This document shows positions 11,640 to 22,759 of a stretch of 64,000 nt of DNA, piece by piece. The notes under the pieces are model-generated. The model saw only the letters and a program-made list of their open reading frames with translations, was not told where the DNA came from and made no database searches. A program made the translations under genes and the position numbers. The stretch comes from Phalacrocorax aristotelis (Eukaryota > Chordata > Aves > Suliformes > Phalacrocoracidae), in the NCBI RefSeq assembly GCF_949628215.1, contig NC_134281.1, positions 38,920,512 to 38,984,511 of the forward strand, given 5' to 3'. The number at the start of each line of letters is the position of its first letter. Position 1 is the first letter of the stretch.

Positions 11640-12521
11640 GTAGGCGGTGGGCGCGGCGGGGGGGGGGGGCACCCCGGCGGTCTCCGGGACCCGGCGCTGC
11701 CCCGGGCGGCGGGGCGGGCCGCTGCAGGGCGGCGGGGCGGGGCTGGCGGCTGTCTCGCTCTGCCCGTGCCGCCTGTCCCCGCCGCGCGGGGCTGGGCTCC
11801 GCAGGCCGAGCCGGACACGGTCGCGGCACTGCTGGACAGCCCTGCCTCCGGCAGCCCCGGTGCCTCCGGCGGCAGCGGCTGGCGGGGCGGGGCGTGCCCG
11901 CAGGGGGCGTGGCCTGGGCACGGGGGCGTGCCCGGGGCGGGGCCTCCCCGCCGGCGCTGAGGGGCGCGCGCTGTCCCCTGGCCGCCGGGCCGCTTCGCCC
12001 CGCCGCCGCCGGCGCTCCCTGCCGAGCGGCCGGTGCGCCTCCCGGGAGCGCGGCCGGGCCCCGCTCGTCCGGCTGTGCCTCTCCTTGCGAGGGAGGACCG
12101 GGCTCCGCTTCCCGAACGCCCCGGGGCCGCGCTCCCGGCGGCTGCTCGGGGGCGGGGCAGGCCCTGCCCGTGATCTTCCCCAGAGCAGTGCCCATCTCTG
12201 CGCTGCACTGATCGCGGTGCAGCGTTCGCGGGAGCTGCTGCGGAAATACTTCTATGGATAAGTTATTTGCATGTGCTTCTCTTAATATCCCTAAAGTCCT
12301 GCAAATAGTACGGTTAATTTTCTGTCTTTTGCAAGATTTGGGAAAATACCCCAAAACAAACGAACCCTGCCCCCCAAATTTAAATCCGGATTCAGGCTGT
12401 ATTAAAATCAGTTGCTTGACAGGTGGTTGTTTGGTTTCTTTATTTTGGTGATGCAAAATACATTACGAAGGCAATAAAGTAGTATTGGTTTTTTTTCCCT
12501 CCGCCAGACGTTCTGATCACT

Positions 12522-12632
12522 ATGGCAGCCACAAGAAATGTGATGCGAGCTGTCAGAGTTTTTGAATTTGGTGGCCCTGAAGTGCTTAAACTCCAGTCAG
12601 ACGTCTTAATTCCCGATCCAAAAGAAAATCAG
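12522..12632 (+). CDS. CRYZ: CRYZ coding exon 1
   Basis: Residues 1-37, beginning [20 protein letters not shown]. The exon itself opens at 12508 after ..cgccag, leaving 14 untranslated bases before the ATG. Donor gtatat. Confidence 0.94.
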
Positions 12633-15600
12633 GTATATATATGTTCGGTGAACTGACATAATGATTTGGAATGATAATAGGTACGCTCAGAACAGAATGA
12701 AGAATACAAACCAAAACTTTTCATCTTAAATATGTCGGTTTTCATCAGGGTATTCATACGACCTGAGGCATCATGTTTAACAAATGTGGGGTTTTTACTT
12801 TTATATGGGCTACATATTCCATATAAAGGATTTCCTGAAAATAGCTTCAATTCAGCACTGAATTTTTGCTGACTGTTTAAGAGTTTAGTTAAAATGCCAT
12901 GATACCATGCTTTGAGTTCAATCTTTTTAATTATGGCTTAAGAAGCATCTTTTCTTCTAGGTGTTAATTAAAGTCCATGCCTGTGGGGTAAATCCTGTCG
13001 AGACATATATTCGTTCTGGAAATTATGCTAGAAAACCAGCTTTACCCTATACTCCTGGATCAGATGTGGCTGGTGTAATAGAAGGTGTTGGGCAACATGT
13101 GACTGCATTCAAGGTATTTATGCATTGGGTTTTAATTCATTATTGTTTATTGTATCCTCTTTGTGTGATTGCCATACTACTGTTGCTGTTTTTATTGCTT
13201 ACAATCATGTAATCTTTTTTGGGGTGGGGTGGGGAATCACCTTCATTGACTGGTAAAAGTATGCAGCGAGATCATATTGCCAATCCAGTCTGCAGATTGA
13301 ACTGCAGGGAAGTCTTTAATGCTGTTGACCTCCAAGAGTTAAAAGGCCTCAGAAGAGGCATTTCAGTTTGTCTGCTTAAAGCAGTGATATCAGGTGTACA
13401 AAACTTGTGCTTCAGAACTATTTTTATGGCATTGCAGAAATGTTTGAAGTTGGGTGCTTCCTGTTTGAGGCAGTAATTCATGCAGAACTGAAAAATTTTC
13501 TATAACCTTTTTTTGGGAAATAGAAAGAGCTTTTGTTTTACTGACTTGAGAGTCAGTCAAAACCCCATAAATTACATATTTGTTGTTAAAACTGTTCAAA
13601 TACTTTATTACTGCAGTCTAGTAATTTTACTTAGATTTTCTCAGGGGGATCGTCTTGGGCAGGAGAAGGCAATTATCAGTTTCCTAAAAGATATCCATGA
13701 CATTTAGTTAGTTTTAAAATCTGTTTGTCCTTTCAAGTCACTAGACTGTTGGTCTCAGACAAACACAAAAACTGTAGTTATAATGGTGTTGGAATTTCCT
13801 GACTTGGAACTTATGTAACTGTTGTGGGAGAGAGGAGATATTTGGTTATCTGGAGAGAAGAATCATGTTTATTCATATTTTATCAATAGTTTGCTATATC
13901 TGCTGGGTGTGCTTTTTGTTTCTTATGGAAATCATCATGCTCTTTGCTTGAATGAGAGAGATGATGAGCTCAGTATGTGCCACAGACAGACATCCTAAAA
14001 ATGCTGAGTAGCCAAGCTTATGTATTTGCATGCCCAAAATGCTTGAGAAACAGCTATTCTGGTATGCAGCGCTCTGCACAGTAGTTAATACCCGAAGTCC
14101 ACAAACCAAACCGATGTAGTCCACACGCTGTATATTTATTGGCATCAACACGCAAATAGTAGAAAAATGAGAGCTCGGTAACTGTGAATGTTAACAGATA
14201 CTGATGTTGCTCTGCGAGTGGGCTTGTACAAGGTTGGATGCTGAGCTGGACCTCGGCAGCTGGCGTTGTGCTCCGTCAGCGGGACTGGAGCACCTAGGCG
14301 CGCACACGTGCAGCACACTGCCAGGTGGCGCGTTTCCTGCGTCGCCTCCTGAACTGCTGGCTTCAGTGTTCCCTGTTGAAGAACAGCAGCAACACTTAGT
14401 TACCTTAGGGTGTATTAAGAGTATTATCTTTTCTATGTTAAAACAAAAATAACGGAGAAATATTTATTCTGTGTTTGTAAAAGCTTTTGAGGTTTTGCAT
14501 TTGGAATCTGGGTGAAATTCTTTGGTGTTCAGGTTCATTAATGAGACAGTAGGTTTGTGTTATACTGTAGAACAGGGGTAATAATTATGACACTTAAATC
14601 TAAGTATATGAAATTATATGGTTTGTGTTGCATCGATTTTATGTATTAGCATTTATAAAAATCTTCTGTGTGACAAATATAACTCGTTATTTTTAACAGG
14701 AGAGCTGTTAAAAAAAAGCCTAAACTTCTGTGAACTGGTTCTTAATGTCTATTCAGGAAAAAACAAAGGAGATGATTAATTTCCCTATCTTCTTTCCCTC
14801 CTTTCTAGAAAGGTGACAGGGTTTTTACCATTGGTACGATCTCTGGAGGATATGCAGATTATGCAGTTGCCGCATCTAATAGAGTCTTTCCTTTGTCGGA
14901 TAAACTGGATTTTAGGCAAGGAGCAGCAATTGGCATACCCTACTTCACTGCTTATCGTGCTCTTTTCCAAAAGTAAGGTGCCAAATCTAAGTTTGTGCAT
15001 TTTGCTTTTGAATATTTGAAATATTGAAGCCCATATCTTCGTTGTCCTGTAAAATGGGGGGGAGATCAATGAGTGGGAAATATTTAGAACACTGGGTTTA
15101 AGTTTGTTACACTAATGGAATTGTCACATAATTGTTACCTAGGAGCTAGTGACTGTATTTTCCTGTTAAGTATTTCTTCTTAAGATAACAGACCTGGAAA
15201 AGCTTCTTCGATAAGTATCATGTAATAAAACGTGCAACGCTTTTTCAGTACTCATTGGTATTTGAGCTGGGGAAGAAAACCAGGAATGGTTCTAATTTCT
15301 TAATCAAAGGGACAATGTAGAGCAGACCCACCGCTTTTCTTCGTGAGCCTCTTTGCCAGAGAGACTCTGTGTACAGTCCCGTCAGTTGCCATAGTACAGT
15401 ATAATGAGTAAAAGCCAGACTTCTGTGTCAGCTAGGTGAGAATTTAGGACTGGAAATCTGGTTTAGTATGATAGAACAAATGATTAGAACTAGTGTGGTT
15501 TATTTTAAGATCTGTAACAGGTGAAGATCTTGAACTGAGGTTCAGTACCAGACTGTTACTTGCTGCTAGTTGCATGTTGACATAATTGCATATGACTTAA

Positions 15601-18600
15601 ATTCATAAATGATATGGTTTATTTTGCCTCCTTGTTTTTACAGAGAGGCTGATTATACCTGTTTAGCCATAACGTAAATTGGAAGTAATACTGTGTGAAA
15701 GATGAGACTTGATGTCAGTATATGCAATCTGATGCTTAATGATTATGTGCTGCAGTCATAATGCCCATATTTTCTGTTTTTCCATTCAGAGGGCGTGCCA
15801 AAGCAGGGGAAAGTGTGCTAGTCCATGGTGCGAGTGGGGGAGTAAGTATTTTAAAACGTTACAAGGAATGCTCCTTTCTGTCCTTGTACCTGCTTTTGTC
15901 TGTGAAATGACTTATGGTCACATTTACATCAATTAATGGATTAAGAAAATTAGGTTTTTATTTCAGACACTTCAGGATACTTTTTCTTAGAGCTAACCCT
16001 GTTATTCCAAATAACCATGAAACAGCATGAGTAATTGTATAAGGCCCCTAATACAGAGGGTCACATAATAAACACATTGCTGCAGTCAGAAGTTGGTCTG
16101 GAAGCTTTATAACTGGTCTTCCTGAGATAAAACTAATAGCAGAAAGCTGTAATTTTAAAGTATGTACAAGTTGTTCTTAATTCTCTAAGTAGTAATCATT
16201 ACTGCACAGTGCATAGCAACTATGCATTTCTGGGATATTTTTACCTATTAGCTAACAGCTAGCTGCACAAGGAGAGGTATTGGAATATATAAATTCATGA
16301 CTGAATACTATGTGAAACTGAACATACAGTTTTCATTGGTTTTACAAGACAAACTAACTTTAGATATCTTTCATCCAATATTCTAGTTCAATTTATCCCC
16401 ATACTCTGCACTTTGTTGCTCAGCTTCTGCTGATTAACCAAAGAGCTGCTATAAATGGGCAACATTTCCTTAATTATTTGGTAGACAGCAAAAAGGTGGT
16501 TATGACAGTCTCTTATGAGGAGGAATTCAGATCTCATTCTAAGATACTAGAATGACATTCAGCATCGTAGTCTCTTTTTTTTTCTTAAACTAAATGTAGT
16601 GTTTCTATTCTTGAACATTTTATGTTTCTTGAAAAGATATATTGCCTCTGGTTTGCAGAAGCATATAATGCAGATCTGTTGTTCTGTGGACTTGTAACCT
16701 TTGTTATAGGAATACTTGTAAAAGCAGTGAGGTATGTATAGGTCTGAACCACATGCTGAAGAGAAAAGATGGTTTGTGCTGCATCTTTTCTTTCAAGTGA
16801 TGCTGACTTCCACAACGACTCTTAAAAACGTGCCCCCTTTCGAATTTTTCTCTGAAAATCAGTCTGGCCATGATGTATTTTAATTAATGGTATTTATTTT
16901 TTCATTTAGTTGAAAACTGATGATCTGCTATTGAGAAAATGGGTCACATTTGGCAAAGAGTTTGGGTAGATCCTGGCCAGACAGATGCTCATGGTAGATT
17001 TTTTTGAGAAGCCTGTCTATTTATTTTGTGTGTTATTCACACATATATATTTAAATAGCAGAGCCACAGAATGGAGTTTTTATGGTCTTCTTCATTTGTA
17101 TATTTATTTATTTGTTTGTGTGCCTGTCCATTGTGTCCCCCCCCAATATAAAAATGTGCATATCTTAACATATGCTGGAGGAGATGTCCAGCTGTACGGT
17201 TGGTACAGCGGGTGCCGAATCTGTAGCCCCAGGAAGCTGACCAGCGGGGGCTGAATCCCAGGAGGCTTTGTACATGTCAGCTGTTCCCCTTGTTTTGCTT
17301 TCGCATTCTGTTGCTGTGGCACAAAGCAAAACAAGAGATGGCATTGGTATGCCTCAAGCGATCATTGGCTCCGACGTCAGGTTTTTATGGAGGCATCCCT
17401 CACCTCTAAACATCCTCTGGAGTTCAAAGCTGGTACGAGACACTGATAATTTTGTTTCTAAAGATATAATTTAATTTCTTTGTGAAAGGTACAAAAGTAG
17501 TGTTAATAAAATTTGTGCATGTGGATTTTCTTTGCAATATGTAATGCTGGTATCAAGGTGATTCTGTGAAGAGAAGAATTTCCTTGGCTTTGTATGAAAT
17601 ATATATGGCCCAACTTCAACAGATAGACAACATTCTACATGGTTTTAAGTCAAATGCTGATAGATATTAAAAACCCCACAGAACTTTATTATGCCTCTCT
17701 AAATATATTTTCCTTTTTAAAAGACTATTTGGCTGTCCCTAAGATCCAAATTACTTATTACAGCTAAAAAAAAAAAATGTTACCAGGCCAACTTTTTAAA
17801 CGGGTAAGTTCCAAGTTGCTGGTAGAATATATAAAATTTAAAATGTTAAGAACGAAAGAGAAAAAAAGACTTTTTTATTTTTTATTTTCTTTTTTTTTTT
17901 CCCCCTTTTTTTCCCTCAGGTGGGAATAGCAGCATGTCAGATTGCCAGAGCTTGTGGTTTAAAGGTTTTGGGTACAGCAGGAACTGAGGAGGGCATGAAC
18001 ATGGTTCTGAGAAATGGTGCTCACCAAGCGTTTAATCACAGAGAAACTAATTACATTGATAAAATTAAGGTAAGCATGTATCAGGGCTAGGTGATGCAGT
18101 ATATATTTTTCATACCAGCAAAATGTGAACAGATGTTTGCAGAATTTTTTTAAAGTAGTTCTATGAAGGAGCAATAGTGTACTACCTTACCTTTTTCATT
18201 ACTACACAGGGAAAAACTTTTCCAGGCTGGAAAGGCTGAGCTTTCTTCACAGGCAATGGCATTTAGAAACTCTTGCGTTCTGGCAAACTCCAATATAGTA
18301 GCATATCATAATTCAGCATGTCAAAATATGCTAAAATTAAACTTCTTAGTTGTCAGTCTTGGTACCAAGACTGTATTTAAAATTTAAACAATAAACTGTA
18401 AAATGTATGTTATCTGTAGTGTATGAAATAAACAGTGGTACGCAAGCACTAATGGGAGCGATTTAAGTAACATATCGTGTCCTCTATAGGAATACACAGG
18501 GATGGAAGGAGTTGATATAATAATCGAAATGCTTTCTAACATCAATCTTGCTGCTGACTTGCAACTGTTGTCCTATGCAGGAAGGGTGATGGTAAGTGTT

Positions 18601-19203
18601 TTTTGTCACTGACTTTAGTTTGGGCATTTAGCAATGCAATTCAACAGTTGTAACTTCAACTGTCTTTTAACTCGTTTGTAACAGGTTGTGGGCTGTAGAG
18701 GTCCTATTGAGATAAATCCAAGAGACACTATGAGTAAAGAGTCTAGCATAATTGGAGTTAGTCTGTTTCTTGCAACTGAGGTAAGAAATATTTTTATTTT
18801 AAAGAATGTTCTGTTGGCTTATTCCAACACCTCTCTATTTCCAGTTAAAATCGTTTGTAGGGATGAAAGCATAATTTCCCTGTAACTAACTTGCTTGTTC
18901 ATTCCTTGATGTTTTGATTTAATCTCAGAACATCATAAAATATATTCGGGTTGTGAAATTTGGTTTAACACTTGCATAAATAGTCAATACTTTTCTAAAC
19001 TGTAAAGACCTTATGGTAAATGGTGTGTTTATTGCATGCAGGAGGAGAAGCATGAATGTGCAACAGCAGTCCTTGATGGCATAGAAGCTGGCTGGCTGAA
19101 ACCAATTGTAGGCTCTGAATATCCACTGGAGAAAGTAGCCAAGGCTCATGAAGACATTATTCGTAGCAGCGGTGCTCGAGGAAAGATGGTGCTCCTTCCA
19201 TGA
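12522..19203 (+). CDS. CRYZ: CRYZ, zeta-crystallin / NADPH quinone reductase (eight coding exons)
   Basis: CRYZ is a cytosolic NADPH-dependent one-electron quinone reductase of the zinc-free MDR family; in mammals it also binds AU-rich mRNA elements. Coding exons are 12522-12632, 12961-13113, 14809-14972, 15790-15841, 17920-18069, 18490-18591, 18685-18780 and 19042-19203. They total 329 codons plus stop, equal to human length, with every junction GT-AG and the frame intact. Visible features are [13 protein letters not shown] with Asn48 and Tyr53 in the substrate cleft, and the NADPH-binding glycine motif GASGGVG at 156-162, split by intron 4. The C-terminal half ends near RGKMVLLP. The zinc ligands of alcohol dehydrogenases are absent, as expected. 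The ATG has A at -3 and G at +4. It is divergent from TYW3 and lies about 7.9 kb upstream of ERICH3 on the same strand. Confidence 0.96.
12961..13113 (+). CDS. CRYZ: CRYZ coding exon 2
   Basis: Residues 38-88, including [17 protein letters not shown] and [13 protein letters not shown]. Acceptor ..cttctag, donor gtattt, both in phase 0. Confidence 0.95.
13114..14808 (+). other. CRYZ intron 2
   Basis: About 1.7 kb of AT-rich sequence. A modest GC-rich patch at 14200-14380 carries an open frame, but nothing marks it as an exon. No transposon recognised. Confidence 0.6.
14809..14972 (+). CDS. CRYZ: CRYZ coding exon 3
   Basis: Residues 89-142 plus two bases of codon 143. It includes [20 protein letters not shown] and [15 protein letters not shown], the end of the catalytic domain. 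Donor gtaagg. Confidence 0.95.
14973..15789 (+). other. CRYZ intron 3
   Basis: Ordinary AT-rich intron with no repeat or exon that I can identify. Confidence 0.6.
15790..15841 (+). CDS. CRYZ: CRYZ coding exon 4 (52 bases)
   Basis: Residues 143-160, ending VLVHGASGG. It supplies the first half of the NADPH-binding glycine motif, completed by VG of the next exon. It enters in phase 2, completing codon 143, and leaves in phase 0 at gtaagt. It is too short to detect as a simple open frame. Confidence 0.93.
15842..17919 (+). other. CRYZ intron 4 with long pyrimidine tract
   Basis: A 2.1 kb intron. Its 3' end (about 17862-17916) is almost purely T and C over some 55 bases before the AG, an unusually long polypyrimidine tract. 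No transposon recognised. Confidence 0.65.
17920..18069 (+). CDS. CRYZ: CRYZ coding exon 5
   Basis: Residues 161-210: [20 protein letters not shown] and on to [11 protein letters not shown]. This is the Rossmann-fold core. Phase 0 at both ends. Confidence 0.95.
18490..18591 (+). CDS. CRYZ: CRYZ coding exon 6
   Basis: Residues 211-244, with [14 protein letters not shown] and YAGRVM. Acceptor ..ctatag, donor gtaagt. Confidence 0.94.
18685..18780 (+). CDS. CRYZ: CRYZ coding exon 7
   Basis: Residues 245-276: [20 protein letters not shown] and on to LFLATE. It is separated from exon 6 by only 93 bases. Both ends are in phase 0. Confidence 0.94.
19042..19203 (+). CDS. CRYZ: CRYZ coding exon 8 (terminal)
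   Basis: Residues 277-329 and TGA at 19201-19203. It includes [20 protein letters not shown]. Acceptor ..atgcag. Confidence 0.95.
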   Translation, partial: EEKHECATAVLDGIEAGWLKPIVGSEYPLEKVAKAHEDIIRSSGARGKMVLLP

Positions 19204-19317
19204 AGTCTTTTCCCGTTAATTTTGTAGCTGTTCTAACTGCACCTATGTTTACATGAATCACTGACTGTATAAAATATACTTTTGATCAGGTTTGACAGTA
19301 ACATCAAATGCTAACTT

Positions 19318-19349
19318 ATATTAATTAATTACATTAATTAATTAATTAA
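19318..19349. repeat. ATTA-type simple repeat
   Basis: Tandem TTAA/ATTA units within the probable CRYZ 3' untranslated region. Confidence 0.8.
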
Positions 19350-19671
19350 CAACCTGTTTTCTTTTTGTAATAAGCAGAGTTGTGTATAATTTAAAGTAAT
19401 TTTTGTAGCTTTTTTGGCTGATGTGGAAATCTTGATTTTTTTCAGCTGATGTGGCCTTGTGATGCAGGGGAAAATAATATCTAAGATAGAATTTGATATC
19501 GTGCTCTGTGTGAAGTTATAGTGAGGCCACTGTAGGTAGTACAAAATGGAAGCCTGCTTTTTAAGCAGATACACAGAGGTATGTAACTAACTATATGCAT
19601 GGAACTAGGACTCAGTAAATTCTTTAGCCACAAAATTTGTATTATTCATCTTTTTGACATAATTTACTTGG

Positions 19672-19677
19672 AATAAA
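19672..19677 (+). terminator. CRYZ polyadenylation signal (AATAAA)
   Basis: A canonical AATAAA about 470 bases past the CRYZ stop codon, implying a 3' untranslated region of roughly 0.5 kb. Cleavage site not verified. Confidence 0.6.
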
Positions 19678-19699
19678 AGCTTTTACTGCCAAATTAGTT

Positions 19700-21485
19700 C
19701 ACTTTCCAGCTCAGAAGATGGCCAAAGAATCTCTCAAATATGAACTGTTCATAAGCAGAGGCAGTTTCATTTTGCATTGCCTGACTTAGTATCTGAGGTG
19801 GAAGTGTCCCAGTTAATCTGAAGGGCCCGTGACTCTGAAGCTGTATGCTAGTATTTGCTACTTTGCAACTGATCATATTGGCAGAAGCAGCTGATTCCTT
19901 GATGGTAAATGTCTAGGTAGTGAGGATCTCAGTTCTTCCTGTGACCTTTATTAAATTTAAAGTTACCTGAATCCCTGACTACAATGAAAAGAAAAGAGAG
20001 GCTGCGCGGCTTTTATGGGTTTATTTCATAAATGAATGTGTATACATTGTTGACTTGTTCCAAATACAATCCAATTAAGGAAGGACAATTTCTCTGATAT
20101 GTTGACAGTTTTTACACTCAAAATACTGTTTGGTATTACAGGCACTTCCTCTTAATGATATAATTCTCTAATGAGCAGTGAAGTCATTACTTGCAGAAGA
20201 GTTTTCTTAACTTCAAGGATGAGCTTTTCTGTTCCTTTGAGGAGAAGTAAGTCCTTACTAAACAGAAATTTTTTAGAAGTATTTTTGTCCCTGAAGGTTA
20301 CTTGCTTTTTCATATTTGGTCTGGATTCATTTGGTGTCATACTATCATAAATCAGCACACATTCTCTGAATCCATGTACAGTTTCTTCAGGGTGGGATCT
20401 TCATCACCATTTTCTAAGTTGCGTTTTTTTTCTAAACAGGCATTCATTTCTACTGACATTTTGCTTAATCTAAACTAAGAAAATAATTGGCAAAATCTTT
20501 TGAAATGTCTGATTTCTCCTCTACGTTTGTGATCCCTAGTTAAAATATTAAGGTAAGAGAGGGCCCCAAAATCTGTCTCTTTATAAGCCTCTTGATCAGA
20601 TCTTAACATTTTGCTTTAGTGCTTAATTGACCACAATTGTTCTGTGTGTCGTTGGGAGAAAACAAATCCTGACACACTACTTGCCTCTAGAGCCTGAAAA
20701 TGATAAGCTATTTTACCTGTGTGTCCTCTAGGAACAATTGGCTCCTTTCAGAAAATTGGACACTATTTGTACTGAACTCTTGCTGACATTCAAGTGTCTT
20801 CATTGCACTTGGCAGACATGTTTAAACCAAAACAAAAACCTATGCCTGATCTTTCTTTTTGCATGGTGGTTTTGTCTGGGTGGTTGTTTTGGCTTTGGTG
20901 TTTGTTTTTTTTTTTTTAATTAGAGTGGTTGAAATTGAAATATTTTCCAAGCTTGTAGACATGTTAGCATACAAATACTAGGAATACTAAAAAAGTGGTA
21001 GAACATTGTGACTTATATACACAGAAAATGTTGCAGGTGATAGCATCTGTCTGCTGTAAGATCCTCCTTCTTGCCAAGTGACTTCGCCTTGGAGGAGACC
21101 AAGAATAGTTAGATCATTAGAACTAATGCAGTGCCAGCCTGTTTAAAATCCAGTCTTCTTGCTTGATTTTTCTCTTGTGCATAACTGTGCAAAGAGATGC
21201 TAAATACTTGCTTGGAAATGAGATAATACAGCTTTACTTCCTCCCACTCTACAAGTGCAGTCTCAATAGACTTGGAAGTGGGTCCTGGGCTTCATGTGGT
21301 CTTCTCCAAGAGCCACATCCCTTGTGCTATCACTGCTAAAGGGATGAAAATATCTTGGCACCTTGTTAATGGAAAGGGGATGATTTATGGTAAGTGGATG
21401 GAAATCAAGAGATAATTTTCTTTAGATCTCTAGCAAAAAGATGTATTTTTGTGTTATTGTAGTTGATTTGGATAACAATAGTTGA
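19700..21485. other. Intergenic DNA between CRYZ and the transposon cluster
   Basis: I see no gene or identifiable repeat apart from a T-run near 20908. The short open frames here have no splice or family support. Confidence 0.55.
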
Positions 21486-21488
21486 TGT

Positions 21489-21890
21489 ATCATGGAATCA
21501 TAGAATGGTTTGGGTTGGAAGGGCCTGTAAAGATCATCTAGTCCAACACCTCTGCCATGGGCAGGGACATCTTTCACTAGATAAGTTTGCTCAAAGCCAC
21601 ATCCAGCCTGACCTCGAACACTTCCAGTGATGGGGCATCCACAGCTTCCCTGGGAAACCCCTTGCAGCATCTCACCACCCTCATTGTAAAAATTTGTGCC
21701 TTAGGTCCAACCTAAATGTACCCTCTTTCAGTTTAAAACCATCGCCCCTTGTCCTGTCAATACAGGCCTTGATAAAAAAAAGTCTATCTTACAAACCCCC
21801 TTTATATATTGAAAGGCCGCAATGAGGTCTGCCTGGAGGCTTCTCTTCTCCAAGCTGAACAACCCCAACTCTCTCACAGATCTTTCAGAG
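21489..21890 (-). mobile_element. CR1 LINE 3' fragment, antisense
   Basis: The left edge carries the reverse complement of the CR1 tail (ATCATAGAATGG type octamer repeats). It is followed by the typical reverse-strand text (GGGTTGGAAGGGCC, GATCATCTAGTCCAACACC, CTCTTCTCCAAGCTGAACAACCCC in pieces). About 400 bases, truncated at its 5' side as most CR1 copies are. Confidence 0.9.
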
Positions 21891-21959
21891 TACTGTTTCT
21901 TCTCTGCAAAGGTAAATGTGAGGTTGTTTTGCTATTATACCGAGTCATTTAATTGTTTC

Positions 21960-22584
21960 TGTCATGGTTTTAGCTGGGATAGAGTTCATTTTCTTCACTC
22001 TAGCTGGTATAGTGCTGTGCTTTGAAATTATCATGGAAAAAAAACCTGTTGAGATAACACACAGATGTTTGGGCTGTTGCTGGGTAGTGCTTGTACTAGT
22101 CAAGGACTTTTCCAGCTTCCCATGCTCTGCCGGGTGCACAAGAAGCCGGGAGGGGAGGGGGCACAGCTAAGAGAGCGGATTCAAACTGACCAAAGGGATA
22201 TTCCATATCATGTAACGTCATGCCCAGTATGTTACCTGGGAGGGGCTGGCCGGGGGAGGAGGAGGCAATCGCGGCTTGGGAACGGGCAGCGTCGGTTGGC
22301 AGGTGGTGAGCGGTTGTATCGTTTGTGTTTCCTTGTTTTGTTTTTTTTTTTCCCCCCTTTTTTCCCTTTCCCTTCCTTTTCCCTTTTATTATATTAACAT
22401 TATTGACATTATTATCATAATAATTGGTATTATTATTATCATCCTATTGTAATCATTAAACTGTGCTTATCTCAACCCACAAGTTCTTTTGCTCGTCCGA
22501 TTCTCTTCCCCATCCCACAGGGGTGCGGGGGGAGCGAGTGAGCGGCTGCGTGGTGTTCAGTTGCCAGCTGAGGCTGAACCACGT
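21960..22584 (+). mobile_element. Solo LTR of an avian ERVL-like endogenous retrovirus
   Basis: It begins TGTCATGGTTTTAGCTGGGA and ends near GGCTGAACCACG. These are hallmarks of a very common avian ERVL-type LTR, which I recognise by pattern only. An ATTAAA signal lies at 22455-22460, before the conserved CTCAACCCAC stretch, and T-rich and ATT-rich simple tracts sit inside. I see no second LTR, primer-binding site or viral genes in the window, so it reads as a solo LTR left by recombination. Exact target duplications are not clear: flanks GTTTC and GTTCT differ. Confidence 0.8.
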
Positions 22585-22759
22585 TCTTATAAACCTTAAA
22601 ACCATTGCATCAAATGGATTGTTTTGCCAGGGAAGAAGATTGAGTGTTTTTGGAGTTAATAATTTCAAACTATTATTGCAATAAGTGCTTTTGAAAATAG
22701 CTGCCAGGGAAGAGAACGAGTAGGCAGACTCAGCTATAGTGACCATTAACTTGGTACCC

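Larger units (their letters stand above)
11080..12240. promoter_or_regulatory. CpG island, bidirectional TYW3/CRYZ promoter
   Basis: A very GC-rich, CpG-dense block that contains TYW3 exon 1 and lies between the divergent TYW3 and CRYZ starts. Many GC boxes of the GGGGCGGGG type occur, especially at 11705-11750 and 11885-11945. The core promoter is inferred to lie between the TYW3 ATG (11449) and the probable CRYZ first-exon donor (11640), under 200 bp. No TATA box stands out, as expected for a CpG-island promoter. Sharing of the promoter is inferred from geometry. Confidence 0.75.

Noticed and set aside
11000-12456. Long minus-strand open frames (up to 402 codons) in the TYW3/CRYZ CpG island
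   Set aside because: They exist because GC-rich sequence has few stop codons. One contains TYW3 exon 1 in frame, but the rest is low-complexity Ala/Gly/Pro/Arg and crosses the exon 1 donor.
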